64,000 nt of DNA from JBLXBZ01 sp048265185 (GCA_048265185.1 JBLXBZ010000004.1:186001-250000), one strand, 5' to 3'; shown: positions 25,776 to 35,596, counted from the first letter of the stretch. Program-made: numbers and translations. Notes: generated by a model not told the origin, from the letters alone.

Positions 25776-28667
25776 ATGAAACGTCTGCTCATCGGTCTTG
25801 GAGCATTGTTTTTTTTATTCGCGACAATTGTTCTAGCCATCCCATTCTTCCTGCCCAAAGACGCCATAAAGCATCAGGTGGTCGCCAGTTTTGAAGGCGC
25901 CACCGGCTGGCGTTTGCGCCTTGACGGGCCGGTTGGCCTGACCCTCGTGCCCAGCTTTCAATTAACCGCGCAGGACGTGGGCGTTTCCGGCGAAGCAGGC
26001 GCGGATGGTCTGGAGTTCATCAAGGTCAAGACTTTTGATTTCGGCCTGGCGTGGAGCGGCCTGTTCGGCGGAAAAATACAAGTCACGGAACTGCTTTTGG
26101 ATCAGCCGGAGATCTTTCTGGAAATCAATGAGCAAGGTCGGCCAAGCTGGGCGCCGCGACAAGAACTGACGAGCGGAAAATCGGACCCTGGCCGCCCGGA
26201 TGACGCTCCTTCCGCCCAAACCGCCGCAAATGAACCGCCAGCCAACGAGTCAGGCGACGCTCCCGACCATTTGAGCCTTTTGGAGCGTATCGGCGCCGAC
26301 CGCGTAACCGTCAGCAATGGCAAACTCACCTATAATGATCTGCGCAGTCAAAGCCGCCATTATGCGGAAAACCTGGATCTAAGCGTCTCCCTTCCCTCTC
26401 TCTCAGGCCCCTTGTCTTTCGACGGCGCCGCCGTTTATCTGGGCGAACGCCTATCACTTGAGGGAAAGATCAGCGCGCCCATGGCCTTGGCCCAAGGCGG
26501 CGTCAGCGACGTTCAATTATCATTCGCCGCCTTTGAAACCTCTGGCGACGTCAACGGCTCCCTCACTCTGGCGCCGACGGCGTCTTTGAAGCTTACGGCC
26601 AAGGGCGACTCCGTCGCCGCTATTCTCGCAGCTCTGGGCAAGGAAATTCCCAAAGATCCCGGCGCCTTCAACCTCGCCGCCGATCTGGAAGCCTCCCCCA
26701 CGCGAGCGTCGGTGCGCGCCATGACGCTAAGCGCCGGCGATCTGAGCCTCAAGGGCGCCGCAGATCTGAGTTACGGCGACGCGGCGCCCGCGATTTCAGG
26801 ACGCGTCATTGGCGACGGCGTTAATCTGGCGGACGTTCTGCAACTCGCCGGACGCACGGAAAACGCCAGCGGAACCATTGCCGCAGACATCATCTTCACC
26901 GCCTCGGGCGCCGATACGGCGCAATTACTCGGCTCATTGGACGTGCGCGGCGACGCCACCTTAAAAAACGGCGCCGTCACCGGTCTCAACCTTGCAGAAA
27001 TTGTCAGCGACCCCTCCGCTGACAGCCTTTCCGATATCGGCGTCAAAGTGGCGTTTCAGGGCCTTGACCGCCCTATCAATCTCGACGGCGCGCTCACATG
27101 GCGATCGGAGAAATTCAACGTCAACGGGCGCGCCACCCTCGCCCCCTTAATGGCGGGGATTGGCGCTCCAGTGAAAATAGAGGCCGCCGGCTCCAAACTC
27201 ACCTTGGGGTTTGACGGAGCGCTATCGACGCAAGGCGCCGTTGACGGCGACGTCACCCTCTCGACGAAGTCCTTACGCGCACTGGCGCAATGGGCAGGAA
27301 AACCGCTCGCGCCTGGCGGCGGTCTTGGCCCTTTCCGCATCGCCGGCCGTTTCAACATGCAACCCGGCGCCCTTTCCTTTACCGACGCCAAATTCACTCT
27401 TGATGAGATTTCAGGCGTGGGCGAGGGCGAAGTTCTTCTCACCGACCGACCGAAAGTCACCGGAACCCTCGCTCTCGATCAGGTCATTCTTGACCCCTAT
27501 CTGGGCAATGGCGCGCATTCGCCCTCCCCGCGATCAACCGCCCAGCCCGCAAACGCGCCGAAGGCGGAGACGTCGCAAGCCACAGCAAATGAATGGGACA
27601 ATTCGCCAATCAATTTCGCCGGCTTGAAAGCCGCCGACGTCGATTTCACACTATCCGCCGCGCTCATTCAGCAAGGAAAGCTAAAAATCGGGCCGAGCCG
27701 CCTCAACCTCACGATCAACGACGGGGTCCTCAACGCCGATTTGCAAGAGCTGAGCCTTTATGACGGTTCAGGAACCGGGTCTGTGCGCCTCGACGGAGGC
27801 GCCGCCGTTCCCGCCGTCAGCGCGGCTTTCTCGCTGAATAACCTGCAAACCCTGCCGTTCTTGAGCGACGCCGCAAATTTCAAATCCCTTGACGGCCGCG
27901 TTGGCCTCACCCTCGATCTTTCCGCCACAGGCCGTTCGCAAGCCGAGTTCATTGGCTCGTTGGCGGGCTCCGCCGGCTTCAACTTCACCGATGGATCGGT
28001 TCTGGGAATAAATATCCCCAAACTCGTGCGCGGCCTCACCGTTGAAACCCTGCTTGGTTGGTCGCAGGTCGCCGACCAACGAACGGACTTCAGCGCGCTC
28101 ACCGCCAGTTTCACTATTGACAATGGCGTGGCCAGATCTGACGACCTCGCCATGGCCGGCCCCCTGATCCGTATGAGCGGCGCGGGATCGCTCGATCTTC
28201 CCGCAAAAACCCTCGATTGGCGATTCGAACCGCAAGTAGTTCCCACATTGGAAGGTCAGCCGCCGCGACCGCGCAGCAAAGGCGAAGCGCAACAACTGGC
28301 GGGCCTCGGCGTTCCGGTGGTCGTGCGTGGGCCATGGGCCAACCCCCAGATTTATCCAGACATCAAGGGAATCTTGCAAGATCCCGCCGCCGCCTACAAA
28401 CAATTGGAGCAAGTTGGCGGAGAGCTGGTGAAAACCCTCAAGCAAAATCCAGAAAAAGGCTTGGCCAAAGCGGCGAATGACGTCATTCAAAGGGCCACAA
28501 ACGGCAAGGTTTCAATTGACGTGCAGGACGTGATCGACGGCAAAGCGGACGACCAGCAGGTTCTACAAGCGGTGGAGGAGGGCTTTGGCCTGCCCCAAGG
28601 CTTTTTGGGATCGCTTGGTCTTGGCGGCAAGAAAAAGCAAGCCCCGGACGATCAACCACAACAATGA
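25776..28667 (+). CDS. AsmA-family envelope protein
   Basis: A 963-residue protein with an N-terminal membrane anchor (residues 3-24, MKRLLIGLGALFFLFATI) and a long beta-rich periplasmic body, typical of AsmA/YhdP/TamB-like proteins thought to bridge the inner and outer membrane for lipid transfer. The AsmA N-terminal domain shows as GWRLRLDGPVGLTLVPSFQL; the C-terminal AsmA domain includes LSATGRSQAEFIGSLAGSAG and GVARSDDLAMAGPLIRMSGAG. Start is the ATG at 25776 behind AGGAGGG; the frame is open further upstream inside the DUF1513 gene but without a start signal. It lies 92 bases after the iron operon, probably with a promoter of its own. Confidence 0.92.
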   Translation: MKRLLIGLGALFFLFATIVLAIPFFLPKDAIKHQVVASFEGATGWRLRLDGPVGLTLVPSFQLTAQDVGVSGEAGADGLEFIKVKTFDFGLAWSGLFGGKIQVTELLLDQPEIFLEINEQGRPSWAPRQELTSGKSDPGRPDDAPSAQTAANEPPANESGDAPDHLSLLERIGADRVTVSNGKLTYNDLRSQSRHYAENLDLSVSLPSLSGPLSFDGAAVYLGERLSLEGKISAPMALAQGGVSDVQLSFAAFETSGDVNGSLTLAPTASLKLTAKGDSVAAILAALGKEIPKDPGAFNLAADLEASPTRASVRAMTLSAGDLSLKGAADLSYGDAAPAISGRVIGDGVNLADVLQLAGRTENASGTIAADIIFTASGADTAQLLGSLDVRGDATLKNGAVTGLNLAEIVSDPSADSLSDIGVKVAFQGLDRPINLDGALTWRSEKFNVNGRATLAPLMAGIGAPVKIEAAGSKLTLGFDGALSTQGAVDGDVTLSTKSLRALAQWAGKPLAPGGGLGPFRIAGRFNMQPGALSFTDAKFTLDEISGVGEGEVLLTDRPKVTGTLALDQVILDPYLGNGAHSPSPRSTAQPANAPKAETSQATANEWDNSPINFAGLKAADVDFTLSAALIQQGKLKIGPSRLNLTINDGVLNADLQELSLYDGSGTGSVRLDGGAAVPAVSAAFSLNNLQTLPFLSDAANFKSLDGRVGLTLDLSATGRSQAEFIGSLAGSAGFNFTDGSVLGINIPKLVRGLTVETLLGWSQVADQRTDFSALTASFTIDNGVARSDDLAMAGPLIRMSGAGSLDLPAKTLDWRFEPQVVPTLEGQPPRPRSKGEAQQLAGLGVPVVVRGPWANPQIYPDIKGILQDPAAAYKQLEQVGGELVKTLKQNPEKGLAKAANDVIQRATNGKVSIDVQDVIDGKADDQQVLQAVEEGFGLPQGFLGSLGLGGKKKQAPDDQPQQ

Positions 28668-28735
28668 CGCGCCGGATGAGAGGCGAGAAAGCGAAAGCTG
28701 AAATGCGGCGGCGCCTGAGACGTCGCCGCGCCGTT

Positions 28736-29338
28736 TCACTCTCCCGCGCTCGCCTTCTCTGCGACGCCAGCTCCCTGACGAAAGCTCTCCAGAGCCGATA
28801 AAATGCGCGCAACGCCCTGACTGACCGTTCCGGTGTTTTCAATCATCACCGCGCTGGAGGGAATGGGCGCGTCCAGATTCGCCCGGTCAAGCCGGCGTTC
28901 GATTTCAGCAGGACTTTCGCGCCCTCGCGCCGCAAGACGCTCCGCAAGCACAGCGCGCGGCGCGGTGATCACCAAAATGAGAACCCGGTCGCAAACCTTA
29001 TGCGCCAATGGAATCGCCTTGCGCGAACCATTGGCGATGACGGTTTCGCCGCGCGCTAAATTGTCTTTCAAGGCGGCGGGCAGAATATAGCCAAGTCCAT
29101 GAGCGCGCCACGCAAGCATGGTCTGACCGCTGGCCACAAGCCGCTCATAATCTGCTTCGCTAATTGGCGAATGGTCTTCAGTGACGCCGTCGAGCGGACG
29201 AGTAATCATTCTTTGCGCAAAATGATAACGTGGATCGGCGCCAAGGCGCGCGCGAACCGCGTTCATCAATGTGTCCTTGCCCGCGCCGCTTGGTCCAACC
29301 ACCAGCGCCAGAAAACCCGCTTCCCGCGCCTTTTTCAT
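28736..29338 (-). CDS. phnN: Ribose 1,5-bisphosphate phosphokinase
   Basis: Kinase that makes PRPP from ribose 1,5-bisphosphate, the last step of phosphonate breakdown by C-P lyase. The 200 residues resemble guanylate kinase: P-loop VVGPSGAGKDTLMN near residue 11, QRMITRP, and the lid region RLAARGRESPAEIERRL. The start at 29338 (MKKAREAG) is chosen because its ATG overlaps the phnM stop as ATGA; a further ATG at 29362 lies inside phnM. It ends the phn operon and is convergent with the AsmA gene. Confidence 0.95.
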   Translation of the reverse strand: MKKAREAGFLALVVGPSGAGKDTLMNAVRARLGADPRYHFAQRMITRPLDGVTEDHSPISEADYERLVASGQTMLAWRAHGLGYILPAALKDNLARGETVIANGSRKAIPLAHKVCDRVLILVITAPRAVLAERLAARGRESPAEIERRLDRANLDAPIPSSAVMIENTGTVSQGVARILSALESFRQGAGVAEKASAGE

Positions 29339-30486
29339 GCCACCCGAACGCCCTCGCGCCATACGCCGCGAATGATCGGCACATTGCCCACCAGCCGCAC
29401 CTGAACCAAATCCGCGCGCCGCCCCATAGCCAAAGCGCCGCGATCATTCAGCCCGACGGCTTGCGCCGGCGTGCTCGTGACCATCGCCGCCGCCTGAGGC
29501 AAAGAAAGCGCCTCCACCTCTTCAGTCAGCTGAAACACTCCTTGAATCAAGGATACGGGAACATAGTCAGAAGAAAGAATGTCCAGATTGCCCGTCTCCG
29601 CCAGCTCACGAGCGGAAATATTGCCGGAGTGGGATCCACCGCGCACCACATTTGGCGCGCCCATCAGAATTTTCATGCCCGCGGCCCGCGAGCCTTCAGC
29701 GGCCTCAAGAGTGGTTGGGAACTCCGCGATAGTGGTGTTCAGCGACACCGCCTCCTCCACATGCGCGGAAGTGGCGTCGTCATGACTCGCAATCAACACC
29801 CCATGGGCCTTGGCGTAAGCGGCGATGTCAATGCGATTTTGCGCCGTGCTTTTGCTCGCCTGCTCCTGACGCTTAACGATGAAGGCCTGCATTTCAGCGT
29901 CCGAGAAGCCCTTCTTACTCTTGTAATAAACCTCATAGGCCTCAAGAGAGGTGAACTGGCGCTGTCCGGGCGTATGATCCATGAGAGAAAGCAGGCGCAC
30001 CCGCGAGTCATTCTTGTAATACTCAAACTCTTCCAAAACGTGAGGGGCGGAAACTTCGCAGCGCAAATGGATAAAGTGATCCGCCCGCAAGCGATCCTCG
30101 CTCTGCCCCGTTTCAATAGCCTGCGCCAGCCGCTGCATATCGGCGGCCTTCAGCTCCGCATCATCTTCAAGGCCGATACGCAGCGCGTCAAAAACCGTAG
30201 TGATGCCGGAGCAGGCGATCTGCGCGTCATGGGCCTGCACGGCGGACACTGGATTCCAAAAAACCTGAGGGCGCGGCGCGTAATGGTTCTCTAGGTGATC
30301 TGTGTGCAACTCCACGAGACCTGGAAAAAGATAATCGCCCTCGCAATCATGCCCCGCAGCGGCGCTCGGACCGGAGGCGATTGTTTTGATCAAGCCATCG
30401 ACCGCGCCGAGCGACCCGTCGACCACTTCGTTTGGCAGAACCATCCGGGCGTTTTTGAAAAGCAATTCAGTCATTTTGAAGCTCAT
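29335..30486 (-). CDS. phnM: Alpha-D-ribose 1-methylphosphonate 5-triphosphate diphosphatase
   Basis: Amidohydrolase-fold enzyme of 383 residues that removes pyrophosphate from RPnTP to give the substrate of PhnJ. The metal motif is VELHTDHLENH (H-x-D) near residue 58, with further metal ligands around SLMDHTPGQRQ and IASHDD. The C-terminal GALAMGRRADLVQVR is the usual closing strand. Start ATG 30486 or ATG 30474 (MTELLF). It is 15 bases after the DUF1045 gene and overlaps phnN. Confidence 0.96.
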   Translation of the reverse strand: MSFKMTELLFKNARMVLPNEVVDGSLGAVDGLIKTIASGPSAAAGHDCEGDYLFPGLVELHTDHLENHYAPRPQVFWNPVSAVQAHDAQIACSGITTVFDALRIGLEDDAELKAADMQRLAQAIETGQSEDRLRADHFIHLRCEVSAPHVLEEFEYYKNDSRVRLLSLMDHTPGQRQFTSLEAYEVYYKSKKGFSDAEMQAFIVKRQEQASKSTAQNRIDIAAYAKAHGVLIASHDDATSAHVEEAVSLNTTIAEFPTTLEAAEGSRAAGMKILMGAPNVVRGGSHSGNISARELAETGNLDILSSDYVPVSLIQGVFQLTEEVEALSLPQAAAMVTSTPAQAVGLNDRGALAMGRRADLVQVRLVGNVPIIRGVWREGVRVA

Positions 30487-30501
30487 AATGTTAGCGGGTC
30501 G

Positions 30502-31200
30502 TCATGAACGGCCTTTAGCCAATTCTTTGATATCAATCATGGTGAAGGGGGCGCCAGGCTCAGGCTCAGCGAAAATGGCGACAGTCGCCAAGGACGTCGG
30601 CTCTTGGGTGACCGGCGCGAAATACTGGCGAGCGTTGCGCGACAGAGCCTCTATTTCCGCACTTTCGGATATTTTGGACGAAAGCGTCATATGAAACCGA
30701 AATTCTTCGAACACATAAGGATACCCCCAGCGCTGAAGAAAGGCGTCCTGCCGAGAATTCAAGCCTGACGCCCGCCGCCTCTCCATATTGGCCTGCGACA
30801 AAGGCGCGCGAAACGGTTCAAATGTTTCAACGCAGCTCGCGGCGAAAACGTCCAAAGCCTCCAGCGGCGCCGACGGAGTCAAGGCCACGAAAGCCCCTAA
30901 CGTCTCCACCTGCAGCGCCGGCAGATCAAAAGCCGGCATCCTCTCGCAGAATTCGGAGAAAGCGTCGCGCAATTCCTCCTCCGTTCGCCCCTCGGCAAGA
31001 TGGAAGGGCGCTTTCAATGTCGCATGAAATCCATAGCGCCTCGGATCAACGGTCAGTGCGTGAAGCTGTCGAGCAGTGACGTCCTCAAGCTCTGGCTGGG
31101 CGACGTCTTCGCCGGTTAAAGCGTTGCGCCCCAGCCACGACGAACCAAGACGCGTCAAAGCGTCTCCTGCGGGAGGAGTGAAATATAGCGCGTAACGCAT
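30502..31200 (-). CDS. DUF1045 phosphonate-operon protein, 2H phosphoesterase-like
   Basis: A 232-residue protein found in phosphonate operons (DUF1045). Two HxT motifs, YGFHATLKAPF near residue 59 and FRFHMTLS near 168, are the signature of 2H phosphoesterases, which cleave cyclic phosphodiesters. The C-P lyase product is 5-phosphoribosyl 1,2-cyclic phosphate, which in E. coli is opened by PhnP; no phnP is visible here, so this protein may supply that step. That assignment is an inference from motif and context. Confidence 0.88.
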   Translation of the reverse strand: MRYALYFTPPAGDALTRLGSSWLGRNALTGEDVAQPELEDVTARQLHALTVDPRRYGFHATLKAPFHLAEGRTEEELRDAFSEFCERMPAFDLPALQVETLGAFVALTPSAPLEALDVFAASCVETFEPFRAPLSQANMERRRASGLNSRQDAFLQRWGYPYVFEEFRFHMTLSSKISESAEIEALSRNARQYFAPVTQEPTSLATVAIFAEPEPGAPFTMIDIKELAKGRS

Positions 31201-31374
31201 GACCTATCCTTTTAAAGCAGCTCCGGAATTCACCGCTATCTATGCGGCGATATATACAATAATCCGCCAATTCAGTCTGGACCGTCGCCCCGGGCGCAAT
31301 TCCCCAAGATCCTTTGGCGAAACTGCGCCTTATCTCCCTTCAATTACGCCAAACGCATGTCTTAACAATGACGA

Positions 31375-32082
31375 TCAAGCCGCCTTCGCCGCGAATGCGC
31401 TTACGTCCAAAACGCGGTCGGCGATGCGCGCGCGAGCTTCCCCGTCATGTAGGATGCCCAGCATGGCGACGCCAGCTTGTTTCTTTTCCGCCACCAGTTC
31501 AACCACGACCGAACGATTGGCGTCGTCAAGAGAGGCTGTCGGCTCGTCCAGAAGCAATAAAGGATAATGGGCGATAAATCCGCGAGCGATATTCACCCGC
31601 TGTTGCTCGCCCCCGGAAAATGTTGCTGGCGGCAGCGACCAAAGCCGCTCCGGCACATTCAACCGCGACAATAACACCCGCGCTCTCTCCAGCGCCTCCT
31701 CCTCTCCCGCTCCTTGCGCCATCAGCGGCTCGGCCACCACCGCGAGCGCCGGAACCCGAGGGATCACCTTGAGGAATTGCGAAACATAACCGATCGTCGT
31801 CTTTCGCAGCGCCAAAATTCGACGCGGCGCGGCGTCAGCGATATTGACGATATCGCTATTTCCGCCCGCCGTGACCAGAATATCACCTTTATCGCAGGTG
31901 TAATTGCCGTAAATCATCTTCAGGATCGAGCTTTTTCCCGCGCCGGACGGTCCGCCAAGCACGACGCATTCTCCCGCCTCCACTGAAAAACTGACATTGG
32001 CCACCACCGGCAAGCGCAACCCGTCCTGCAAATGCATGGTGAAGGTCTTCCCCACTTCATTGAGGCATAATCTAATGCGCAT
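31375..32082 (-). CDS. phnL: Phosphonate C-P lyase ATP-binding protein PhnL
   Basis: ABC-type ATPase of 235 residues, an accessory subunit of C-P lyase. Walker A is LGGPSGAGKSSILK near residue 38, the signature TFSGGEQQRVNIARGF near 157 and Walker B LLLLDEPTASLDD near 180. It lacks membrane partners, consistent with a role in core-complex remodelling together with PhnK. It starts nine bases after phnK. The 174 bases between its end and DUF1045 hold no gene. Confidence 0.96.
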   Translation of the reverse strand: MRIRLCLNEVGKTFTMHLQDGLRLPVVANVSFSVEAGECVVLGGPSGAGKSSILKMIYGNYTCDKGDILVTAGGNSDIVNIADAAPRRILALRKTTIGYVSQFLKVIPRVPALAVVAEPLMAQGAGEEEALERARVLLSRLNVPERLWSLPPATFSGGEQQRVNIARGFIAHYPLLLLDEPTASLDDANRSVVVELVAEKKQAGVAMLGILHDGEARARIADRVLDVSAFAAKAA

Positions 32083-32091
32083 GAAACCCTC

Positions 32092-32886
32092 TCAAACCTG
32101 CAAGATGGACGAAACGAGAAGCTGAGTATAGGGGGCTTGCGGATCATCAAGCACCCGATCCGTCAGACCGGACTCCACCACGCGCCCCCGGCGCATCACC
32201 ATGATGCGATGCGACAAAAGACGCGCAACCGCCAGATCATGGGTGACAATGACGACGGAAAGCCCAAGATCCGCCACCAGACCCCGGAGAAGATCCAGAA
32301 GCCGCGCCTGCACCGAAACGTCCAGCCCGCCAGTCGGCTCATCCATGAAGACAAGACGTGGACTGGTCACCAGATTTCTAGCGATCTGCAAACGTTGACG
32401 CATTCCGCCGGAAAAACTGCGGGGACCATCGTCAATCCGGTCTCCGTCAATTTCCACCCGGCCAAGCCAATCTTGCGCCGTTTCACGAATGGCGCCGTAA
32501 TGACGGGCGCCCACCGCCATCAACCGCTCTCCCACATTGGCGCCGGCGGAAACGTTCATGCGCAAACCGTCCACGGCGTTTTGATGCACAAACCCCCAGT
32601 CAGTGCGCATGAGCAGCCTGCGCTCCGGCTCGCTCAATTGAAATAGGTCACGCATGGCGCCATCGCGCATACGGTATTCAATAACGCCAGCGGTTGGAGC
32701 CGCCCGGGTCGCCAGACAATTCAAGAGCGTAGTCTTGCCCGATCCGGATTCGCCGACAACAGCCAGCACCTCCCCCGGCCAGAGCTGGAAAGAAACGTCG
32801 CGACAGCCAATTCGCTCGCCATAATAACGAGTGACGCCGCTGGCCCTAAGCAATGGCGTGTCCACCATATCGCTTTGTTGGTTCAT
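32092..32886 (-). CDS. phnK: Phosphonate C-P lyase ATP-binding protein PhnK
   Basis: ABC-type ATPase of 264 residues that binds the PhnGHIJ core. Walker A VVGESGSGKTTLLNC near residue 43, signature SFSGGMRQRLQIARNLV near 160, Walker B LVFMDEPTGGLDVS near 182. The N-terminal GVTRYYGERIGCRDVSF resembles oligopeptide-transporter ATPases, as PhnK does generally. Its ATG overlaps the stop codon of phnJ by four bases. Confidence 0.96.
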   Translation of the reverse strand: MNQQSDMVDTPLLRASGVTRYYGERIGCRDVSFQLWPGEVLAVVGESGSGKTTLLNCLATRAAPTAGVIEYRMRDGAMRDLFQLSEPERRLLMRTDWGFVHQNAVDGLRMNVSAGANVGERLMAVGARHYGAIRETAQDWLGRVEIDGDRIDDGPRSFSGGMRQRLQIARNLVTSPRLVFMDEPTGGLDVSVQARLLDLLRGLVADLGLSVVIVTHDLAVARLLSHRIMVMRRGRVVESGLTDRVLDDPQAPYTQLLVSSILQV

Positions 32887-33809
32887 TTGCCGGTCTCCTC
32901 GCTGGATTCAGCCATTCGCAGCGCGGTCGGATCAGCCGCCATTGGCCCCAAAAATCCGGCTTCGCGCCTTTCTTCACAGTGATCGGAGTCGGAACAGACG
33001 AACATTCTCCCGCCAAGATCATCCAACACCACTTCATCCAGATACCCATCTTCCTCGCCGCAAAGCCCGCATGGTTGATCCCATTTTTGCACGGTGAACG
33101 GATAATCCTCAAAATCGAGGCTCTTCACCTGCGTATAGGGAGGAATGGCGTAAATGCGCTTCTCCCGGCCCGCGCCGAACAATTGCAGCGCCGCCATCAT
33201 ATGCATCTTCGGATTATCGAATTTAGGAATGGGAGACGGGCTCATCACATAACGTTCATTGACCATGACCGGATAGGAATAAGTCGTGGCGATTTCTCCG
33301 TGACGAGCGATGTCCTCATAGAGCTTCACATGCATCAGGCCATATTCTTCCAGCCCATGCATTTTTCGCGTTTCAACTTCGCGCGGCTCTAAAAAGCGCA
33401 AGGGTTCTGGGATGGGGACTTGATAAACAAGGATTTGGTCCTCGGTCAAAGCGCGTTCAGGTATCCGGTGCCGAGTCTGAATCACCGTGGCCTCAGCGGT
33501 TTTCGTCGTCACCGCCACATTCGCCGTGGTTTGGAAAAAGCCACGGATGGCGACGGCGTTCGTGGTGTCGTCCGAGCCTTGATCGATCACCTTCAGCACG
33601 TCGTCATATCCGATAACGGCGGCCGTCACCTGCACCCCGCCCGTTCCCCAGCCATAAGGCATGGGCATTTCCCTTGACGCGAAAGGAACCTGATATCCCG
33701 GAATAGCGATAGCTTTCAAAATCGCCCGCCGGATCATTCGTTTCGTCTGTTCATCCAAATAGGCGAAATTGTAATTTTCGCCGTCCAATTCAACACGGTT
33801 TCTCATCAA
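32883..33809 (-). CDS. phnJ: Alpha-D-ribose 1-methylphosphonate 5-phosphate C-P lyase
   Basis: Radical-SAM enzyme that cleaves the carbon-phosphorus bond. The protein has 308 residues, matching the family. The C-terminal cysteine set is complete: CGLC at 247 and 250, then FVCSDSDHC at 272 and 278; three of these ligate the [4Fe-4S] cluster and one is the thiyl-radical cysteine in the accepted mechanism. The glycine-rich PYGWGTGGVQVTAAV near residue 51 is also conserved. It overlaps phnI (ATGA) upstream and phnK downstream. Confidence 0.98.
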   Translation of the reverse strand: MMRNRVELDGENYNFAYLDEQTKRMIRRAILKAIAIPGYQVPFASREMPMPYGWGTGGVQVTAAVIGYDDVLKVIDQGSDDTTNAVAIRGFFQTTANVAVTTKTAEATVIQTRHRIPERALTEDQILVYQVPIPEPLRFLEPREVETRKMHGLEEYGLMHVKLYEDIARHGEIATTYSYPVMVNERYVMSPSPIPKFDNPKMHMMAALQLFGAGREKRIYAIPPYTQVKSLDFEDYPFTVQKWDQPCGLCGEEDGYLDEVVLDDLGGRMFVCSDSDHCEERREAGFLGPMAADPTALRMAESSEETGK

Positions 33810-34954
33810 CTCGCCTCCTGCGCGTCGTCAAAAGCGGCTCGCTTCGCCGGCGGCTCGCCTGAAAGGCCCTGTTCGCGTTTTTGGGCCCACTCCTTGCGCA
33901 ACCGGCGAATGAGGTCGAGTTCGGCTTGAAAATCAACATAATGCGGCAATTTCAAGTGCTCGACAAAACCCGTGGCTTGAATATTATCCGAATGGGAAAG
34001 CACGAACTCCTGATCCTGCGCCGGCGCGGAGCAATCCTCGCCAAGCTCCCCCGCCCGCAAGGCCCGATCCACCAAAGCCATGGACATGGCTTTGCGCTCA
34101 GACTGGCCAAACACCAGACCATAGCCGCGCGTGAATTGCGGCGGCGCCTTTGCCGAGCCTTGAAACTGGTTGATCATCTCGCATTCCGTCACCGTGACCC
34201 ATCCCAGCGAAACCGTGAAACCAAGCTCTTCAGCGAAAAACGTCGCCTCGACTTCGCCTATTCTGATTTCGCCTGCGAAAGGGTGCGAATTGCCGAAGCC
34301 GCGCTGGGTTGAATAGCCCAAAGCCAACAGAAAGCCTTCATCTCCCCGAGCCAGATTTTGCAATCTCAAATCGCGCTCTGCAGGAAACTCCAAGGGCGCG
34401 CGCGTCAAATCCCCCACTGGATGATCCAGATCATGATCATCGCTCGCCTCAATCAGCCCCTCATGGTTAAGAAATTCGCTCACCCGCGGCATTGCCGCCT
34501 GTGGGTCGGCGCTCTGGCGTTGCGGAGCAGGCACCTCCTCCCCGCTCTCCGCCGCCAATTTGAAATCAAGCAGGCGGTGCGTGTAATCAAAAGTTGGGCC
34601 AAGTAATTGCCCCCCCGGCAAATCCTTATAGGCGGCCGATATCCGGCGCCGAACCTGCATTTGACCCGTATCAATCGCTTGGGAATAGCCAAAGCGGGGC
34701 AAAGTGGTGCGATAGGCTCGCATCAAAAAGATCGCTTCGATCAAATCCCCACGCGACTGTTTGATCGCAAGAGCCGCAAGCTCGGCGTCATAAAGCGAGC
34801 CTTCCGCCATGACCCGCGCCACGGAGAGCGTCAATTGCGCGGCGATTTGCGCCAAAGTCAGCGCCGGAAGCGCCCTATCGCCCCGCCGCTCATGCCTCAG
34901 TAGAGAATGCGCATTACCGATGGCCTTCTCACCACCTTTAACGGCCACATACAT
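33806..34954 (-). CDS. phnI: C-P lyase subunit PhnI (RPnTP synthase)
   Basis: Core subunit of 382 residues; PhnI with PhnG, H and L exchanges the adenine of ATP for methylphosphonate. N-terminal MYVAVKGGEKAIGNAHSLL and the stretch LLAL-GYSTQRGFGNSHPFAGE match the family; the latter holds conserved glycine and histidine residues near residues 210-225. It begins three bases after phnH and its end overlaps phnJ. Confidence 0.97.
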   Translation of the reverse strand: MYVAVKGGEKAIGNAHSLLRHERRGDRALPALTLAQIAAQLTLSVARVMAEGSLYDAELAALAIKQSRGDLIEAIFLMRAYRTTLPRFGYSQAIDTGQMQVRRRISAAYKDLPGGQLLGPTFDYTHRLLDFKLAAESGEEVPAPQRQSADPQAAMPRVSEFLNHEGLIEASDDHDLDHPVGDLTRAPLEFPAERDLRLQNLARGDEGFLLALGYSTQRGFGNSHPFAGEIRIGEVEATFFAEELGFTVSLGWVTVTECEMINQFQGSAKAPPQFTRGYGLVFGQSERKAMSMALVDRALRAGELGEDCSAPAQDQEFVLSHSDNIQATGFVEHLKLPHYVDFQAELDLIRRLRKEWAQKREQGLSGEPPAKRAAFDDAQEAS

Positions 34955-34957
34955 CGC

Positions 34958-35596
34958 TCATCCCTCCTTGATATGAATGCGCGTTGAACGCGGCAGGCCG
35001 GCGACGCCCATCCCATTGGCGAAAAGAATATCCACGCCACGTGGATATAGGGCGTTATTTTCTTGCGCCTGCGCCCAAAAAGCTTGAGCCAATGGCTGAG
35101 CGGAAAACCTCCGCTCTGTTTTTATTCCCGGCCCTGACAGCGTGACCTGCGCTTGGGAATCGAAACTGGCGTTCATGAGGATCACGGTTGCGGAGCGATC
35201 CGGATATTCCGTCGATCCAGAGGAAAAACTGCCCAGCGCCGGCATGCGAAACGGGTCCGAGATGAGGGCGAAAGCCGCGTCCATTGGAAGCTCGACCACA
35301 GGAGCGCCCGTGTGAAAACGCAGATAAGCCGCCGCCGCGCCAGACCCCGCCAAAGGCGGATCAAGCCAGACGGGCGTGTCATAATCCAGCAAAGTCAGGG
35401 CGATGGCGGCGGCCATGGGCGTCAAGGGCGCTGGCGGTTTCAGTTCCGCGCAATTAACGCTCTGGACAACGCCGGGCGCGGCGAAAGCTCGCATCACCGC
35501 ACGAAAACAAGCTTGCGCATCGCCGACAGGGTCGGAAAACCCGGGAGCAGGAACGGCGGTCGTCGGCGCCAGAGGCGTAAAAGAATGAGCGTCCAT
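34958..35596 (-). CDS. phnH: C-P lyase subunit PhnH
   Basis: A 212-residue subunit of the C-P lyase core, a pyridoxal-phosphate-transferase-like fold without catalytic residues. The start is ATG 35596, which overlaps the phnG stop as TGATG; an upstream ATG at 35656 lies within phnG and is rejected. Recognisable parts are DAQACFRAVMRAFAAPG near residue 25 and the C-terminal YPRGVDILFANGMGVAGLPR. Confidence 0.96.
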   Translation of the reverse strand: MDAHSFTPLAPTTAVPAPGFSDPVGDAQACFRAVMRAFAAPGVVQSVNCAELKPPAPLTPMAAAIALTLLDYDTPVWLDPPLAGSGAAAAYLRFHTGAPVVELPMDAAFALISDPFRMPALGSFSSGSTEYPDRSATVILMNASFDSQAQVTLSGPGIKTERRFSAQPLAQAFWAQAQENNALYPRGVDILFANGMGVAGLPRSTRIHIKEG

